Source of the DNA: Oscillatoriales cyanobacterium RM2_1_1
GTDB lineage: Bacteria; Cyanobacteriota; Cyanobacteriia; Cyanobacteriales; Microcoleaceae
Direction: 5' to 3'
DNA length: 44,746 bases
Assembly: GCA_012033335.1 (NCBI GenBank)
Contig: JAAURB010000040.1
Location: forward strand, 1 to 44,746
A program made the position numbers and the translations under genes. Within the stretch, counting starts at the first letter, position 1. The number at the start of each line of letters is the position of its first letter. Under the pieces are notes generated by a model, which saw only the letters and a list, made by a program, of their open reading frames with translations, was not told the DNA's origin and searched no databases. Below are positions 7,510 through 17,499 of this stretch, in pieces.

Positions 7510-8679
7510 CTATAATGCAGTATGAATGGCCTGGAGTAACCCCTGGGCAAAAACACGAGGGTGAAACTGATCAACAATCTTTTGACTGATCTGACCCATT
7601 TCAAGACGAGAATTACCATCCAGGCGATGAATTTTTAATAGACTTTCAGTTATCTCTGAAGAACTTTCTGGATCAAACAGGAAGCCATTTTTATGCGGTT
7701 GAACAAGTTCATAACAGGCTCCTACGGTTTTGCTCCCAAGAATGGGCAATCCTGCGGCACAGGCTTCATTAACTACCAAGCCCCATTGTTCCTGGAGAGC
7801 AGGATGAATCAAGGCATTGGCGAGTCCATACCAGTCTCCAATCTGTTGATAGGTGACAAAGCCGGGTAAATGGATGCGATCGCCAAGTTGATACAATTGA
7901 ATCGTTTGCTCAATTTGAGATTGCTCCACACCACTACCACAAATCACCAAATCCCAGGATTGTTCTCCCATCTGCTCAAAATATGAGCCATAGGCTTGCA
8001 CAAGTCGCAGGATATTCTTGCGGGGAATCAATCGAGTTGTTGCTAGAAAATAGGGGCGGGGAGGCATTTGCGGACAACGCTGCCTAGCCTCATTAGGAGA
8101 TTTGCGGGCAGTTTTCGCTTGTTCAAAAAAGTAATCATTGTCAACTACATCGTAACCCAGAAAAATCCGCTCCCGAGAAAATCCCAGTCGAATTAAGTAT
8201 TCCCTATGGAGATTCCCACCGACTAGAGCGGCATCAAATTTCTGCACATATAACCAGGACTTCAAAAGTTCTTTCCACCAGGTTCTCGGTTCATCATCCC
8301 ATTTGCTCTCGCTCATTAAAATAGCCGGGATTTTATGTTGTTTGCTCCAGTGCAATGCAGCCCGTGAAATGGGAAAACCCCAACCGGGTATTACTAGAAT
8401 ATCGGGCTTGATTTTGTCTAGGCAAACCGGAAGAACAGCGGCAGCAGTTGAAGAATCAGGGCGACGATCAATATGATCAGGAGTTGTAGCGGCAGGTAAA
8501 AGAGTTTCTAGAGGAAAAGTAATGGCTTGCTTCAGGTCACCCCAGGGATGATCCTGAGTTTGGTCAGTAACTTGAATGGCAGTAAACGTCCACCCGTTTT
8601 CTATACATGCTTGATAAGCAGCATTCAGACGAGCAATATGATAATGGCCTAGATGTTTAAAAATAATGACAACATGCAT
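7510..8679 (-). CDS. Glycosyltransferase family 4
   Basis: This 389-residue GT-B enzyme opens with HVVIIFKHLGHYHIARLNA, has a GGNLHREYLIRLG acceptor-side element, then TTRLIPRKNILRLVQAY at the start of the C-terminal domain and the donor-binding EQWGLVVNEACAAGLP motif (E-x7-E). Predicted role: addition of one sugar to the lipid-linked repeat unit of the exopolysaccharide. It lies 37 nt downstream of the polymerase gene and 13 nt upstream of another glycosyltransferase. Donor and acceptor cannot be predicted. Confidence 0.88.
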   Translation of the reverse strand: MHVVIIFKHLGHYHIARLNAAYQACIENGWTFTAIQVTDQTQDHPWGDLKQAITFPLETLLPAATTPDHIDRRPDSSTAAAVLPVCLDKIKPDILVIPGWGFPISRAALHWSKQHKIPAILMSESKWDDEPRTWWKELLKSWLYVQKFDAALVGGNLHREYLIRLGFSRERIFLGYDVVDNDYFFEQAKTARKSPNEARQRCPQMPPRPYFLATTRLIPRKNILRLVQAYGSYFEQMGEQSWDLVICGSGVEQSQIEQTIQLYQLGDRIHLPGFVTYQQIGDWYGLANALIHPALQEQWGLVVNEACAAGLPILGSKTVGACYELVQPHKNGFLFDPESSSEITESLLKIHRLDGNSRLEMGQISQKIVDQFHPRVFAQGLLQAIHTAL

Positions 8680-8716
8680 AAAAAATATAACTCAGTTCAA
8701 ATTTTTATAGACACTA

Positions 8717-10168
8717 TTAACGCTTTAAGAAAAACTTATGAAGAACAACCAGGGCAACAATAGGCAGCATCATGGTCGTCAACCAAAACATACTTCGCAT
8801 TGTAATTACAGCAACAAAGAACCCCAGCGCATAAACCACCATGGCATAGTCAGACTGTTTTTGTAATGCAAGACGATTCCACCAGGCAGACAATGCACCA
8901 AAAAAAAGCGATGTTGCGATGACTCCAAAATGTCCAGCCATAATGTAGCTTTCACCCAGATAAGTTGTTGCAACCGTATAGCCAGCACCCGCACCAACTG
9001 ACTCTTCAATACTAATACTTAAGCCTTCTGGTTTACTAGGCCAAAATGCCCTTGGAATAGGTTTAATGAGTGACCAAACTAACACCTCAGTTCCTAAAAA
9101 TTCATTGGAAATAGGAAATACGCTGATGACTTGTCCAAGGGGAGCAAGGTTATAATCAACAGCAAGAGTTGTCCGGGTGTTACCACTCTCATAGACTTTA
9201 TTCACTACATAATTTCGTAATCCAATAGTTCTGAACTCCAGCATATGATAGGAACCATACATCACTAAAAATGCTGAAAGTGCAACTGGAATCATCGTAT
9301 TTATTAGGGTATTACGGGGAATCGTCAAAATATATGACATTAGAAAAGTTGCGAAGTATGCTACATATATGTTTCTGGAGCCACTAGCGAACCCCTGAAA
9401 AAGTGTCAATAAAAAAATCAATATAACGATGATTATCTGAAACTTGGGAAACGTAGATCGGCGGTTCAAAATTATCCCTGCTAAAGGGGGAATGACTAAG
9501 CGAAGCAGACCAACTTCAGTCAGCAAGGTACTCCATCCTCCCAAACGTCCTCGGCCCCAGGGTTGACTAAATCTTGGCCCTAGAAGCTCATCAATCATAG
9601 TAAATATATTGAAGTCTACAGTCAGTAATATATGAAGAAATCCAAGAAAAGATGAGACAATAAAAAGTAAAAATAATGTTTTGTTAGAAATTTTAGAAAA
9701 GTTAAGCCATTTGGACTTAACTGGTTTTAATACTATCAAATGACGACCAATTGCTAGTCCAGCTATTCCAATACAAATCACAATTAAAGCCTGATTAGCT
9801 TGATCCACAGAAATTCTTTTGTTAAAATCTTCTGGTAGAGATAAAAACTCAAACAACGTCAAAAAATAAATTGAAACCAAACACATCAAGTCTGTACGAA
9901 ATAAATTTCGTAGACCTCCTCGGAAGTCTAGAGCTATACTCGTTAGTAGACCGATTCCCGTTGTCACAGCAACTATATTAGCCATGGTAGTTGGAGTCTC
10001 AGCAGATTGGCTGAGCATTGGCGCAAGTATGGCTGAAAGAATAATACAAGCAGTTCCTAAGGAAGAAGGCTTTGGAGGATAATTTATCTCAGCATAATAA
10101 TTCTGATAGTTTTGATAATATTGATATTCATAACTTATATCTGGAAAAATATGATTGGAGTTATTCAT
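8717..10168 (-). CDS. Wzy-like O-antigen/EPS repeat-unit polymerase
   Basis: This 483-residue polytopic membrane protein has about eleven or twelve hydrophobic segments and a larger loop near residues 290-400 with scattered Arg residues (LEFRTIGLRNYV, PRAFWPSKPEG). That layout is typical of Wzy/O-antigen ligase-like proteins, which are recognised by topology more than by sequence. It would polymerise lipid-linked repeat units on the periplasmic side. The N-terminus is Tyr/Asn-rich (EYQYYQNYQNYYAEINY), presumably cytoplasmic. It is the only polymerase candidate in the operon and sits among glycosyltransferases. A ligase role instead of polymerase cannot be excluded. Confidence 0.75.
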   Translation of the reverse strand: MNNSNHIFPDISYEYQYYQNYQNYYAEINYPPKPSSLGTACIILSAILAPMLSQSAETPTTMANIVAVTTGIGLLTSIALDFRGGLRNLFRTDLMCLVSIYFLTLFEFLSLPEDFNKRISVDQANQALIVICIGIAGLAIGRHLIVLKPVKSKWLNFSKISNKTLFLLFIVSSFLGFLHILLTVDFNIFTMIDELLGPRFSQPWGRGRLGGWSTLLTEVGLLRLVIPPLAGIILNRRSTFPKFQIIIVILIFLLTLFQGFASGSRNIYVAYFATFLMSYILTIPRNTLINTMIPVALSAFLVMYGSYHMLEFRTIGLRNYVVNKVYESGNTRTTLAVDYNLAPLGQVISVFPISNEFLGTEVLVWSLIKPIPRAFWPSKPEGLSISIEESVGAGAGYTVATTYLGESYIMAGHFGVIATSLFFGALSAWWNRLALQKQSDYAMVVYALGFFVAVITMRSMFWLTTMMLPIVALVVLHKFFLKR

Positions 10169-10220
10169 AGGGCAAGAGTTATTATATTCATCAAATATGA
10201 GGGCTTGAAAAGAAAGTTAG

Positions 10221-11447
10221 TTAATATAGTGCTTCTTCAAAGAGATTAATAAGTTCTGTGGCTTTAGCATCCCAACACATTTTTTTGACGATTAACTGCT
10301 TTGAGTTCTTACCCATTTCTAGTCTTTTATTACAATTACTAAGCATTTTTTCTAAGGCTTCTATTGTAGTAGATAAATCTTTTGGTGCTACAGTATATCC
10401 ATGTATATTATTTTCAATAATGTCATTGATTCCCCCATCATTACAACAGATAACTGGTTTTGCTGCTGCCATCGCCTCTAGATAAACTGCTCCCAAAGGC
10501 TCATCCCAACTGACTAATGCGAAGCAATCTGCCCAAGACATTTCCTGTAAAACTTCACTGTGGGGTTTCTTACCTAAGAGCTGCACTTGATAATTCTGAT
10601 CACACTGAGCTGCTGTAGCTTTGATATTTTCCTCATCTGGCCCACTCCCAATAATTCGTAGGATTGCATTTGGATGTTTGTCTGCTATAGAACAAAATGC
10701 TTCAATTAATAGGGGAATTCCTTTTCTTTCAGAAAATAATGCACAGGATAGGATAATAACTTTATCCTTGATTTCTGCAGGGCGAGGGTGACGAATTAAA
10801 TCATCTGAAGGAAGATTAACACCAATATGATGAGTCAAGGTTCTACGGATATTTGGAAAAATACTTTGCATATCTCTTTCCATTCGCTGAGAAACGGAAA
10901 GCATTGCCCATGCCTTTTGAGTGACTGACAACACCGCAGATTTTCGTTGTGGATACTTACGACAATCAACAATCTCATCATAATCGTGGTCAAAAGTGAT
11001 CAAAGGCCGACAAAATTTTTGAGCAAGCTGAGCAGCCATCCATCCATTGGGCAGGGTATGATGACAAAAAATCAGGTCTGGCGAAAAGCTTTCAATTGAC
11101 TCCAACAAGCTTTTTTCTACCGATTTATAGGCTATTTTTAAGTAGGATATTGGATGTGAATGCATCCAGAGCTTGATTGGAGAAATGGGATAATACAGCC
11201 AACGTGGATAATCTACTTTGACTCCATCTATCCAATCGTATTCTATCGGACAATTTGCATAGGCTTTTGCTCCCGTCGTGACGGCAAATGCTCGTGGAAC
11301 CCATGAAGTAAGGGAAATAACTTTCAAGTCAATATCTTGTCGGACTAGCGCCTTTGCTTGCTCTAAAGCCCATGTTCCCATCAATGGATTATCTGGTTTT
11401 GGAAAGTAAGAAGCAAGAAATAAAACTCGGAGAGGATGTGAAATCAT
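10221..11447 (-). CDS. Glycosyltransferase family 4
   Basis: This 408-residue GT-B enzyme begins HPLRVLFLASYFPKPDNPLMG, the usual GT4 start strand and loop. It has HHTLPNGWMAAQLA mid-domain, LSCALFSERKGIPLLIEAF at the C-domain start, and the E-x7-E donor motif EPLGAVYLEAMAAAKPVI with a following GGI. Part of the exopolysaccharide operon (31 nt from the upstream sulfotransferase, 52 nt to the polymerase). It probably adds a hexose to the repeat unit. Specificity is not readable. Confidence 0.9.
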   Translation of the reverse strand: MISHPLRVLFLASYFPKPDNPLMGTWALEQAKALVRQDIDLKVISLTSWVPRAFAVTTGAKAYANCPIEYDWIDGVKVDYPRWLYYPISPIKLWMHSHPISYLKIAYKSVEKSLLESIESFSPDLIFCHHTLPNGWMAAQLAQKFCRPLITFDHDYDEIVDCRKYPQRKSAVLSVTQKAWAMLSVSQRMERDMQSIFPNIRRTLTHHIGVNLPSDDLIRHPRPAEIKDKVIILSCALFSERKGIPLLIEAFCSIADKHPNAILRIIGSGPDEENIKATAAQCDQNYQVQLLGKKPHSEVLQEMSWADCFALVSWDEPLGAVYLEAMAAAKPVICCNDGGINDIIENNIHGYTVAPKDLSTTIEALEKMLSNCNKRLEMGKNSKQLIVKKMCWDAKATELINLFEEALY

Positions 11448-11478
11448 AGTAGTTTAGCTGTCAGTGTTTTGGAGAAAA

Positions 11479-12339
11479 CTATGGACGGTAAGCTTTTCCT
11501 CTTAATAAAGATTTACTTCTATGATAAATAAAATAAGGTTTTTCAAGGTATTGATTTAATCTGTAGTTCCAGTCTTGAAAAGCTTGCAACTCCTTTCCAT
11601 CGTCCAAATGATAGGATTGTAACATTGTTAAAAAGTTTTCTTTTGTATACTTGTAAAGTAAAACATCTAAGTAATTTCGTTCAGCAATTTTTGCCTTTAT
11701 TTTTTCAGATACTTCAGTTTTTTCAGAACTTGAATTCAGCCTCAGATAGTAGCAATTTCCCCAGTTCATTACTTTACTCATGAGTAGCATAGACTGGTCA
11801 AAATACTCAGTTAATCCGACTACTGAGAAATGATTTTTCATATTTAGCTTTGCTATGTCTAGTAAGCTCTCTTCACATGAATTAACTGGAGTTTGATTAA
11901 TAAATAGGTCATGAGAGTCCCCGGCCAAAAAACGAACTTGCCCATTATCTAATTCGGGCAAGTCTGTGCTTAGTGCAAATTCCTCAAGGGTTCGATCTAC
12001 GGCTATTTTATGATAAAAAGCCATCGGGTTTGAGCGAGAAAAATCATAGAGAGAAATAATACGTGAAACTGGCTCTCGCAACAAAGTAATATATGTAAAT
12101 GGTTGAGGCAGAAGCCGATGTACTCCAAAACAGATATGACCTGCAAAGTAACGGTCTTGTATTTGCTTAGATTTCAATGATTCCTCTAGAGGTAATGCTT
12201 GACCTTTACCCATCAAAACCTTGGCTGTTCTGGTCATTAGAGAAGGGCCAAATTTTTGTCGAAGTAAGCGCTGCAGGGTAATTCCACCTGTTTTCTGAAT
12301 ATGCAAAAAAATGATAAATTGCTGTGATAATTTCTTCAT
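11479..12339 (-). CDS. Sulfotransferase family 2-type enzyme
   Basis: This 286-residue predicted carbohydrate sulfotransferase would move sulfate from PAPS to a sugar hydroxyl. The 5'-phosphosulfate loop is HIQKTGGITL at residues 13-22; the 3'-phosphate motif is LLREPVSRIIS at 86-96. The NGQVRFLAG element at about 132-140 is typical of the Sulfotransfer_2 group. Family members are usually Golgi type II enzymes in eukaryotes; this bacterial form lacks a membrane anchor and is probably cytoplasmic, acting on the lipid-linked repeat unit before export. It is flanked on both sides by GT4 genes. Confidence 0.85.
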   Translation of the reverse strand: MKKLSQQFIIFLHIQKTGGITLQRLLRQKFGPSLMTRTAKVLMGKGQALPLEESLKSKQIQDRYFAGHICFGVHRLLPQPFTYITLLREPVSRIISLYDFSRSNPMAFYHKIAVDRTLEEFALSTDLPELDNGQVRFLAGDSHDLFINQTPVNSCEESLLDIAKLNMKNHFSVVGLTEYFDQSMLLMSKVMNWGNCYYLRLNSSSEKTEVSEKIKAKIAERNYLDVLLYKYTKENFLTMLQSYHLDDGKELQAFQDWNYRLNQYLEKPYFIYHRSKSLLRGKAYRP

Positions 12340-12384
12340 GTTTAGAAAATATAAGCTTTAGTTAGTAAACTACGATTCAGGCTT

Positions 12385-13614
12385 CTAGTCAGCTAAAGTT
12401 TGTAAACAGCTATAGAGATGGTGAAAGTTAAATTCAGTTAGTAAATTGGAGGATTTAGCAAATTGTGTGAGTTTTTCGGGATGTTGTAAACAGAATCTTA
12501 AAGTTTGAGCGATAGTAGAACCTGAAACTTCAGATAGAATGATCCCGTTCTCTTGATCTTTCACTACTTCTCCGCAAAATCGGGACGAAATTATAGGTAA
12601 GTTCCAACTCTGTGCCTCAAGTTGAGTGAGACCAAAACCATCAGACAAAGTTGGAAATAGAAACAAATCAGCTTGCTGATAATACTTGATAACTTGACTT
12701 CGAGGGACAGGGCCAAGCCAAGAAACATTAGGTAGTGCAAGATGAGACCTTTCAATTCCTAACGAACCCACTAGCCAGAACTCAATTGGCTGATCTTGTA
12801 AAAGTCGAGCAGCTTCTAGTAATTCAGCGATTCCTTTTCGTAAAATAATTTGGCCTAGAAACAGTACCTTTAGAGGACGCTGAACAGAAAACTGAGAGGG
12901 GTACATTCGTTTGAATTTCTGAATAGCTTCAGAGGGAGCATAGGCTAGAGAAATAGTATTGATTTTTTCAGGTAGCACACCAACCTTCTCAAGGGCTAAC
13001 TTTGACCAATGGGAATTAACTAAAATTTGGTCAGCAATTTCACATTCTTTTTTCCAGTTTTCCCAGTAACTCAAAGGAGCTGGTTGCCAGAATGGAGCCA
13101 ACTCAGGATGATTTTGGTGTGCTTCAACTACAATTTTTTCTTCAACTAATCCAGGATCAATCTGGCCTAAAACTGTCTTCCAGCCTTGAGATCTTGCAAA
13201 TTCAAGTAATTCCAAAGCTGCATAACTATAAGTAAATAAAATTGGAGCATGAATTTGCCTGTTTAATTGAGGAATAAGAGATTTTAAACTCTGAATTGCT
13301 CTTTTCTGAAACCAGGAATTTCGAGCAATAACCTGCTGCCAACCTGATATTTTTTGAAATTTACAGGCAATTTCGAATTGGATTGAAGACCTGGTAAATG
13401 CCCGAATAGAAGCTGTGCTCAATCCTAGATGAAATCGATCTTTAAGATTGTTAAAAAAGGGAGTTGGAAGTTTACCAATTAAAGATTGAGGTGTAACCCA
13501 AGTATCTGTAATTAGAGAAATGAGTTTATGATTTTGATATAGTGTATGAGGGATAGCATAGTGCTCACGAGCACCAATCTGACAACAAATCCATTGGGTT
13601 GAATTTTGAGCCAT
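12385..13614 (-). CDS. Glycosyltransferase family 4
   Basis: This 409-residue GT-B enzyme has an unusual N-terminal domain (QWICCQIGAREHYAIPHTLY) without the common glycine-rich loop. The C-terminal half is clear: LKVLFLGQIILRKGIAELLEA, the SWLGPVPRSQVIKYYQQAD region, and the donor motif DGFGLTQLEAQSWNLPII. The sugar is unknown. It sits in the operon between an acyltransferase and a sulfotransferase, 45-55 nt from each. Confidence 0.88.
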   Translation of the reverse strand: MAQNSTQWICCQIGAREHYAIPHTLYQNHKLISLITDTWVTPQSLIGKLPTPFFNNLKDRFHLGLSTASIRAFTRSSIQFEIACKFQKISGWQQVIARNSWFQKRAIQSLKSLIPQLNRQIHAPILFTYSYAALELLEFARSQGWKTVLGQIDPGLVEEKIVVEAHQNHPELAPFWQPAPLSYWENWKKECEIADQILVNSHWSKLALEKVGVLPEKINTISLAYAPSEAIQKFKRMYPSQFSVQRPLKVLFLGQIILRKGIAELLEAARLLQDQPIEFWLVGSLGIERSHLALPNVSWLGPVPRSQVIKYYQQADLFLFPTLSDGFGLTQLEAQSWNLPIISSRFCGEVVKDQENGIILSEVSGSTIAQTLRFCLQHPEKLTQFAKSSNLLTEFNFHHLYSCLQTLAD

Positions 13615-13669
13615 GGGATTTATCTTTTAGAGTATCTTGTTAGTGAAAAGTATCTAAGTAAATTCTTCA

Positions 13670-14254
13670 TTACAATAACCAGGGATTAAATTTCAAATTG
13701 TAGTTGAGTGTTTCGGTTCGTTGCTTAATTACCCGTGCTGGATTCCCAGCTACAATCGCGTAGGGTTTTACATCTTTAGTTACCACTGAACCCGCCCCTA
13801 CAACTGCACCCTCACCAATCGTTATCCCAGGTAAAATAATCGCTCGATAGGCAATCCAGACGCGATCGCCAATAATCACATCTCCACCACGGTCTGAAAA
13901 TTCAGAGGATTGAGGATCATGACCTAGGGTTAGAATTGTTGCTTCCGGGCCAATAGAAACATCAGAACCTGTTTTAATATAGTAGTGGCGGCCATCAAAT
14001 AAACAGCCAAAATTAATGATATTTCTCTCCCCCAAGTGAATTTTTCTACCATTAAGAAATCGGCATCCCATCTGAATTGAAGTACCACTACCAAACTCCC
14101 CAAGATACTTTTTAAGATAGAGGGTTCGAAGCCGACGAGATGGCCAAGAAGATAACCAGTAATTATAGGTATAGCTTAGAATTCCTCCTAAAATTAGTCG
14201 GTTATTAAGGGGACTAACCTTATCTACTAAACTAAACCTTGAAGTCTCGATCAT
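13670..14254 (-). CDS. Left-handed beta-helix acyltransferase (WcaF/LacA-like)
   Basis: This 194-residue hexapeptide-repeat O-acyltransferase, usually an acetyltransferase, modifies sugars of the repeat unit. Hexapeptide turns run from about 50 to 175, including SVSIG-, VIIGDRVWIAYRAIILPGITIG and AVVGAGSVVTKDV. The likely catalytic His is in TLGHDPQ, and the family-typical AGNPARVI lies near the end. An N-terminal amphipathic stretch of about 40 residues precedes the helix. Trimeric, with acetyl-CoA as donor, by family knowledge. A second member lies at 23552. Confidence 0.88.
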   Translation of the reverse strand: MIETSRFSLVDKVSPLNNRLILGGILSYTYNYWLSSWPSRRLRTLYLKKYLGEFGSGTSIQMGCRFLNGRKIHLGERNIINFGCLFDGRHYYIKTGSDVSIGPEATILTLGHDPQSSEFSDRGGDVIIGDRVWIAYRAIILPGITIGEGAVVGAGSVVTKDVKPYAIVAGNPARVIKQRTETLNYNLKFNPWLL

Positions 14255-14320
14255 AAGAAAAAACAGATTGATAAGAGTTAATAAACGAACTATGAAACTG
14301 GTCAGATTAGAACTTGTGAA

Positions 14321-15028
14321 TTAAAACTTATAAAACTGGGCATTCCATTTGCGGGGCGGATAAGCAATCAGTCTAAATGCCTCAATTTGACGATACCCTA
14401 ATTGATTGGCAAGACGCTTTGGAAAACTTTTATTAGTAAATTTTTCAGTTGAAAAATTTACTAAAAAGTCTCTATAATTACTTTTAATGAACTGAATCAC
14501 TTTATTAATATGATTGTCTGAACAGTCGTCAAACAATATTACTCCTCCCAGTGTTAAGAGACGGGACACAAAATAAAAATCAACTAATACATCCTCAAAT
14601 AAATGAGAGCCATCAATGTAAACCAGATCAAATTTTTCTTCAGATTTGTATAAACTGGGTAAAGCAAAGCAGGAAAAATCAGATAAAAATCTAAAGTTTT
14701 CCTGCAGGTTTTCCTCTTCGATCGCCACCAATGCACTATTCTTCCAGGCTGTTTTTTGAAATGGATCAATTGCGGTATGTAAGTAATTGTTGTCTGGATG
14801 AACTTCCCTTAGACTGGCTAAGATAGCTAATGCACTAGCCCCATAAGCCAAACCAATTTCCAGGGTTTTTCTAGGGCTATGGTCGAGTATTAATCCCCGA
14901 ATAACTTTTAGATTATTGATTGTAGAGGTACCTGCTACATCAATAGTATTTCTATTTTCATCTATACTCTTTCCAGTCTCTATAATATTCTTTAAACGAG
15001 GAGAAAAGTCAAGAAAATTAGTGCTCAT
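14321..15028 (-). CDS. Class I methyltransferase (Methyltransf_24-like)
   Basis: This 235-residue Rossmann methyltransferase has SAM motif I KTLEIGLAYGASALAIL at about 54-70, the acidic residue in AIDPFQ, YIDGSHLFEDVLVDF (motif II/metal-like loop) and LTLGGVILFDDC. This layout is typical of the O-methyltransferase-like group common in polysaccharide loci. It may O-methylate a sugar of the repeat unit; the substrate is not predictable. Operon position: 37 nt after a GT4, 66 nt before the acyltransferase. Confidence 0.85.
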   Translation of the reverse strand: MSTNFLDFSPRLKNIIETGKSIDENRNTIDVAGTSTINNLKVIRGLILDHSPRKTLEIGLAYGASALAILASLREVHPDNNYLHTAIDPFQKTAWKNSALVAIEEENLQENFRFLSDFSCFALPSLYKSEEKFDLVYIDGSHLFEDVLVDFYFVSRLLTLGGVILFDDCSDNHINKVIQFIKSNYRDFLVNFSTEKFTNKSFPKRLANQLGYRQIEAFRLIAYPPRKWNAQFYKF

Positions 15029-15065
15029 AATTTATCTATATTTAAGGTTATATACTCAGCTTTGA

Positions 15066-16220
15066 TTACTCTTTGATTGGCAACTGATTGAACTTACTCA
15101 ATACCAACTTTGCATTCAATGGCCAGGAATTTTCAGCAATATATTGATCCCATTTAGAATGGAAATCGGCATTCATCCATCTATTCAATCCATTCACGAT
15201 TGCTTCAACACTATCCGGAAAAACCCAAATTCCAAGCTGATATTTCTCCACAACTGACTTTAAAACGCTCTCTCCCGATGAAGCCAGACAGGGTTTGCGA
15301 TAATTTACCGTTGCATTTAATACTCCGCTAGCAGATCGAAACGCCTCACTGTAGGTCAGCAATACTAAATCTGAAGCAACAAAAAAATTACCCACTTCTC
15401 TTTCTGGAATGAAACGTACATGCCAACGGCAACGCTCTGCCACATTCAATTTTTCCGCTAACTTCTGATAGCAAATAACTGGGCGCTGACCGGATGACTG
15501 CTCCTTTCCCGCTACCAGTAGATACAGGTCTGAGAATTGAGCCATGGCCTGGAGAACCAGATCTAAATTCTTGCCATCTCGGATATGACCGAAGGCTAGC
15601 ATCACTCTGGCATCTGGAGGTATGCCCAAAGCTTCTCTGGCGGATTGTTGGGACAAGGTTGCCTGGGGAAACTGATAAATGCCGTGGGGAATGACTGTGG
15701 TTTGCAGTTGAGGTGTGAATCGCCCTGTATCGAGTTCAATCGGCTCATGGACAAAGGCGTGGGTTAGAAAGGAGTAAGCTGCAGCAATTGACCAGCGATG
15801 CCACCATGGAGGCCCTAGGACAAAATCCCTGACTGGATCATGGACTATAGCTCCAAAAACTACTCCTGCTTGAGCCAATTTTTTTAAGTTTCCCGCCCAT
15901 ATCGGCGCAAAATATTCTGCGTAGGAGCCCAATAATACAGCGTTAAAATCTTGGGTTGTTATGGTCTTAGCTAAGGTTTGGTAATTACTAACCGTAGTAT
16001 TAATATGGCGAACTACTTTAATGACCTTATTAGATTGTTTTTGATTCAAGTCATCTTGTAAAACTGGCAAAGTCTGATAAAGTTCGCCGCGATTTTTAGG
16101 ATAATTTGGAGTACACATAAAAGTGACTTCAATTCCTAGATTGGCCAGGGCATTTGCCTGTTCATGAGCATAGTCTGCAAGTCCTCCATAACTGGATGGA
16201 GAATAATATAATAGCTTCAT
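15066..16220 (-). CDS. Glycosyltransferase family 4
   Basis: This 384-residue GT-B enzyme opens MKLLYYSPSSYGGLADYAHE, a GT4 glycine loop. VIPHGIYQFP comes at mid-protein, AFGHIRDGKNLDLVLQAM starts the C-domain, and the donor region SEAFRSASGVLNATVNYRKP deviates from the strict E-x7-E pattern: the second Glu is replaced, since ASGVLNAT carries none. ATG 16220 is used rather than the TTG three codons earlier. Such variants are common in cyanobacterial polysaccharide clusters. Sugar unknown. Confidence 0.85.
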   Translation of the reverse strand: MKLLYYSPSSYGGLADYAHEQANALANLGIEVTFMCTPNYPKNRGELYQTLPVLQDDLNQKQSNKVIKVVRHINTTVSNYQTLAKTITTQDFNAVLLGSYAEYFAPIWAGNLKKLAQAGVVFGAIVHDPVRDFVLGPPWWHRWSIAAAYSFLTHAFVHEPIELDTGRFTPQLQTTVIPHGIYQFPQATLSQQSAREALGIPPDARVMLAFGHIRDGKNLDLVLQAMAQFSDLYLLVAGKEQSSGQRPVICYQKLAEKLNVAERCRWHVRFIPEREVGNFFVASDLVLLTYSEAFRSASGVLNATVNYRKPCLASSGESVLKSVVEKYQLGIWVFPDSVEAIVNGLNRWMNADFHSKWDQYIAENSWPLNAKLVLSKFNQLPIKE

Positions 16221-16248
16221 ATTAATCAATTAATTAACTAAGAATTTC

Positions 16249-17454
16249 TTAAACTGCTTCAAGCAACATCTGACAAAATGCCTGGCCTGAAAAGTATACT
16301 CTGGTTTTTTCTTGTTGGATTAAAGCCGCTTGACGATAGTGAGAGTAACTATTGCTCATTGTTTGAATAGCAGCAATCAGTTCATCAATATTTTCATCTT
16401 CGATTCCAATTCCTGCACCAAATTCCTGCACCAAATCTTCTAGCCATCCTCCCTTTGTATAAATCATCGGAATTCCCAAAAATGTAGATTCAATTGCAAT
16501 CCTTGAAACCCGAGCATAGTAAGAAGAATTGCGATAGGGTAAAACCATGCAGTCAGTTGTTTTTAATAAAGCCTGATAAGCATCAGTAACCAGAGGCCGA
16601 TCAATCACCTTGACTTGAGCAAGATCAGATAGAGAGTTTGGATTACAAACTGTTCCGTCTGGTAAATCAAATGGTTCTATCCATTGAATGTAAAATTGTA
16701 AATGATCGGACTTGAACTGATATATAAACTGTTCAATAGCTTGCTTAAATAAATCTGACCCTTTTTCATAACGGGCAAAACCAAAGCAAGCAAAATTTAA
16801 CAATGAGTTTTTGTAATCCACAGTTTCAACTATCAGATCAACATTAGCAACAGGATGGGGCAATTGTATAAAAGGCAGAGTTGTCAAAGCTTCAAATTCC
16901 TGTCTTGCGACCTTTGTTTCCACAGCTAGAGTCACTGTTTCCTGCTGAACAAAAGGGCGAAATAGTTTGATCAGGATTCCTTGAAGTTGGGCTGATTGAG
17001 GTAAGTAAGATGTTTTCGTTTGAGTATCCCAAACTCCAGGATTGGTCACAAAAAATAAAGTTAGGTGTTTGGGTTTTTGAGGATGAAAAGTCATAATCAC
17101 CCACCAGGCTAGAAGATGATGAACCAGTACTGTAGGAACAAAAATATGATCATATTGAGGATGCTGATTCAAAAATGGGAATAAAACTTTCAGGCATCTC
17201 CAACTATGAAGAATAAAGCCATAATATCGCTCACCTGGAAGCTTTTTCTCAGCATTGTCAAGATAGCGAGCATACTGAAAAATCGGAAAGGTAGAAAATG
17301 CTTGCTGAATTTCAGGAGAGGTATTCTGATGACAGACAACGTCAACCTTCCAATTTTCTAATTCGGCAGCAGTAGTGATTGTTCTAATATACTCAAACCA
17401 GTGCGCTTTTAGATCACGCAGACACTCTTCTACAATTAAAAGGGATTTAGACAT
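16249..17454 (-). CDS. GT-B glycosyltransferase (GT4-like, divergent)
   Basis: This 401-residue protein opens MSKSLLIVEECLRDLKAHWF and resembles group 1 glycosyltransferases mainly in the C-terminal half: NFACFGFARYEKGSDLFKQA, DRPLVTDAYQALLKTTDCMV, YYARVSRIAIESTFLGIP (a degenerate E-x7-E) and GGWLEDLVQEFG. The N-domain is not typical. A role in building the repeat unit is inferred from fold and operon context (45 nt after the GT2 gene). Confidence 0.78.
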   Translation of the reverse strand: MSKSLLIVEECLRDLKAHWFEYIRTITTAAELENWKVDVVCHQNTSPEIQQAFSTFPIFQYARYLDNAEKKLPGERYYGFILHSWRCLKVLFPFLNQHPQYDHIFVPTVLVHHLLAWWVIMTFHPQKPKHLTLFFVTNPGVWDTQTKTSYLPQSAQLQGILIKLFRPFVQQETVTLAVETKVARQEFEALTTLPFIQLPHPVANVDLIVETVDYKNSLLNFACFGFARYEKGSDLFKQAIEQFIYQFKSDHLQFYIQWIEPFDLPDGTVCNPNSLSDLAQVKVIDRPLVTDAYQALLKTTDCMVLPYRNSSYYARVSRIAIESTFLGIPMIYTKGGWLEDLVQEFGAGIGIEDENIDELIAAIQTMSNSYSHYRQAALIQQEKTRVYFSGQAFCQMLLEAV

Positions 17455-17499
17455 TTTAGAAAAACTCGAGATGGAACCTTTAATTAATCAAAACCTGAG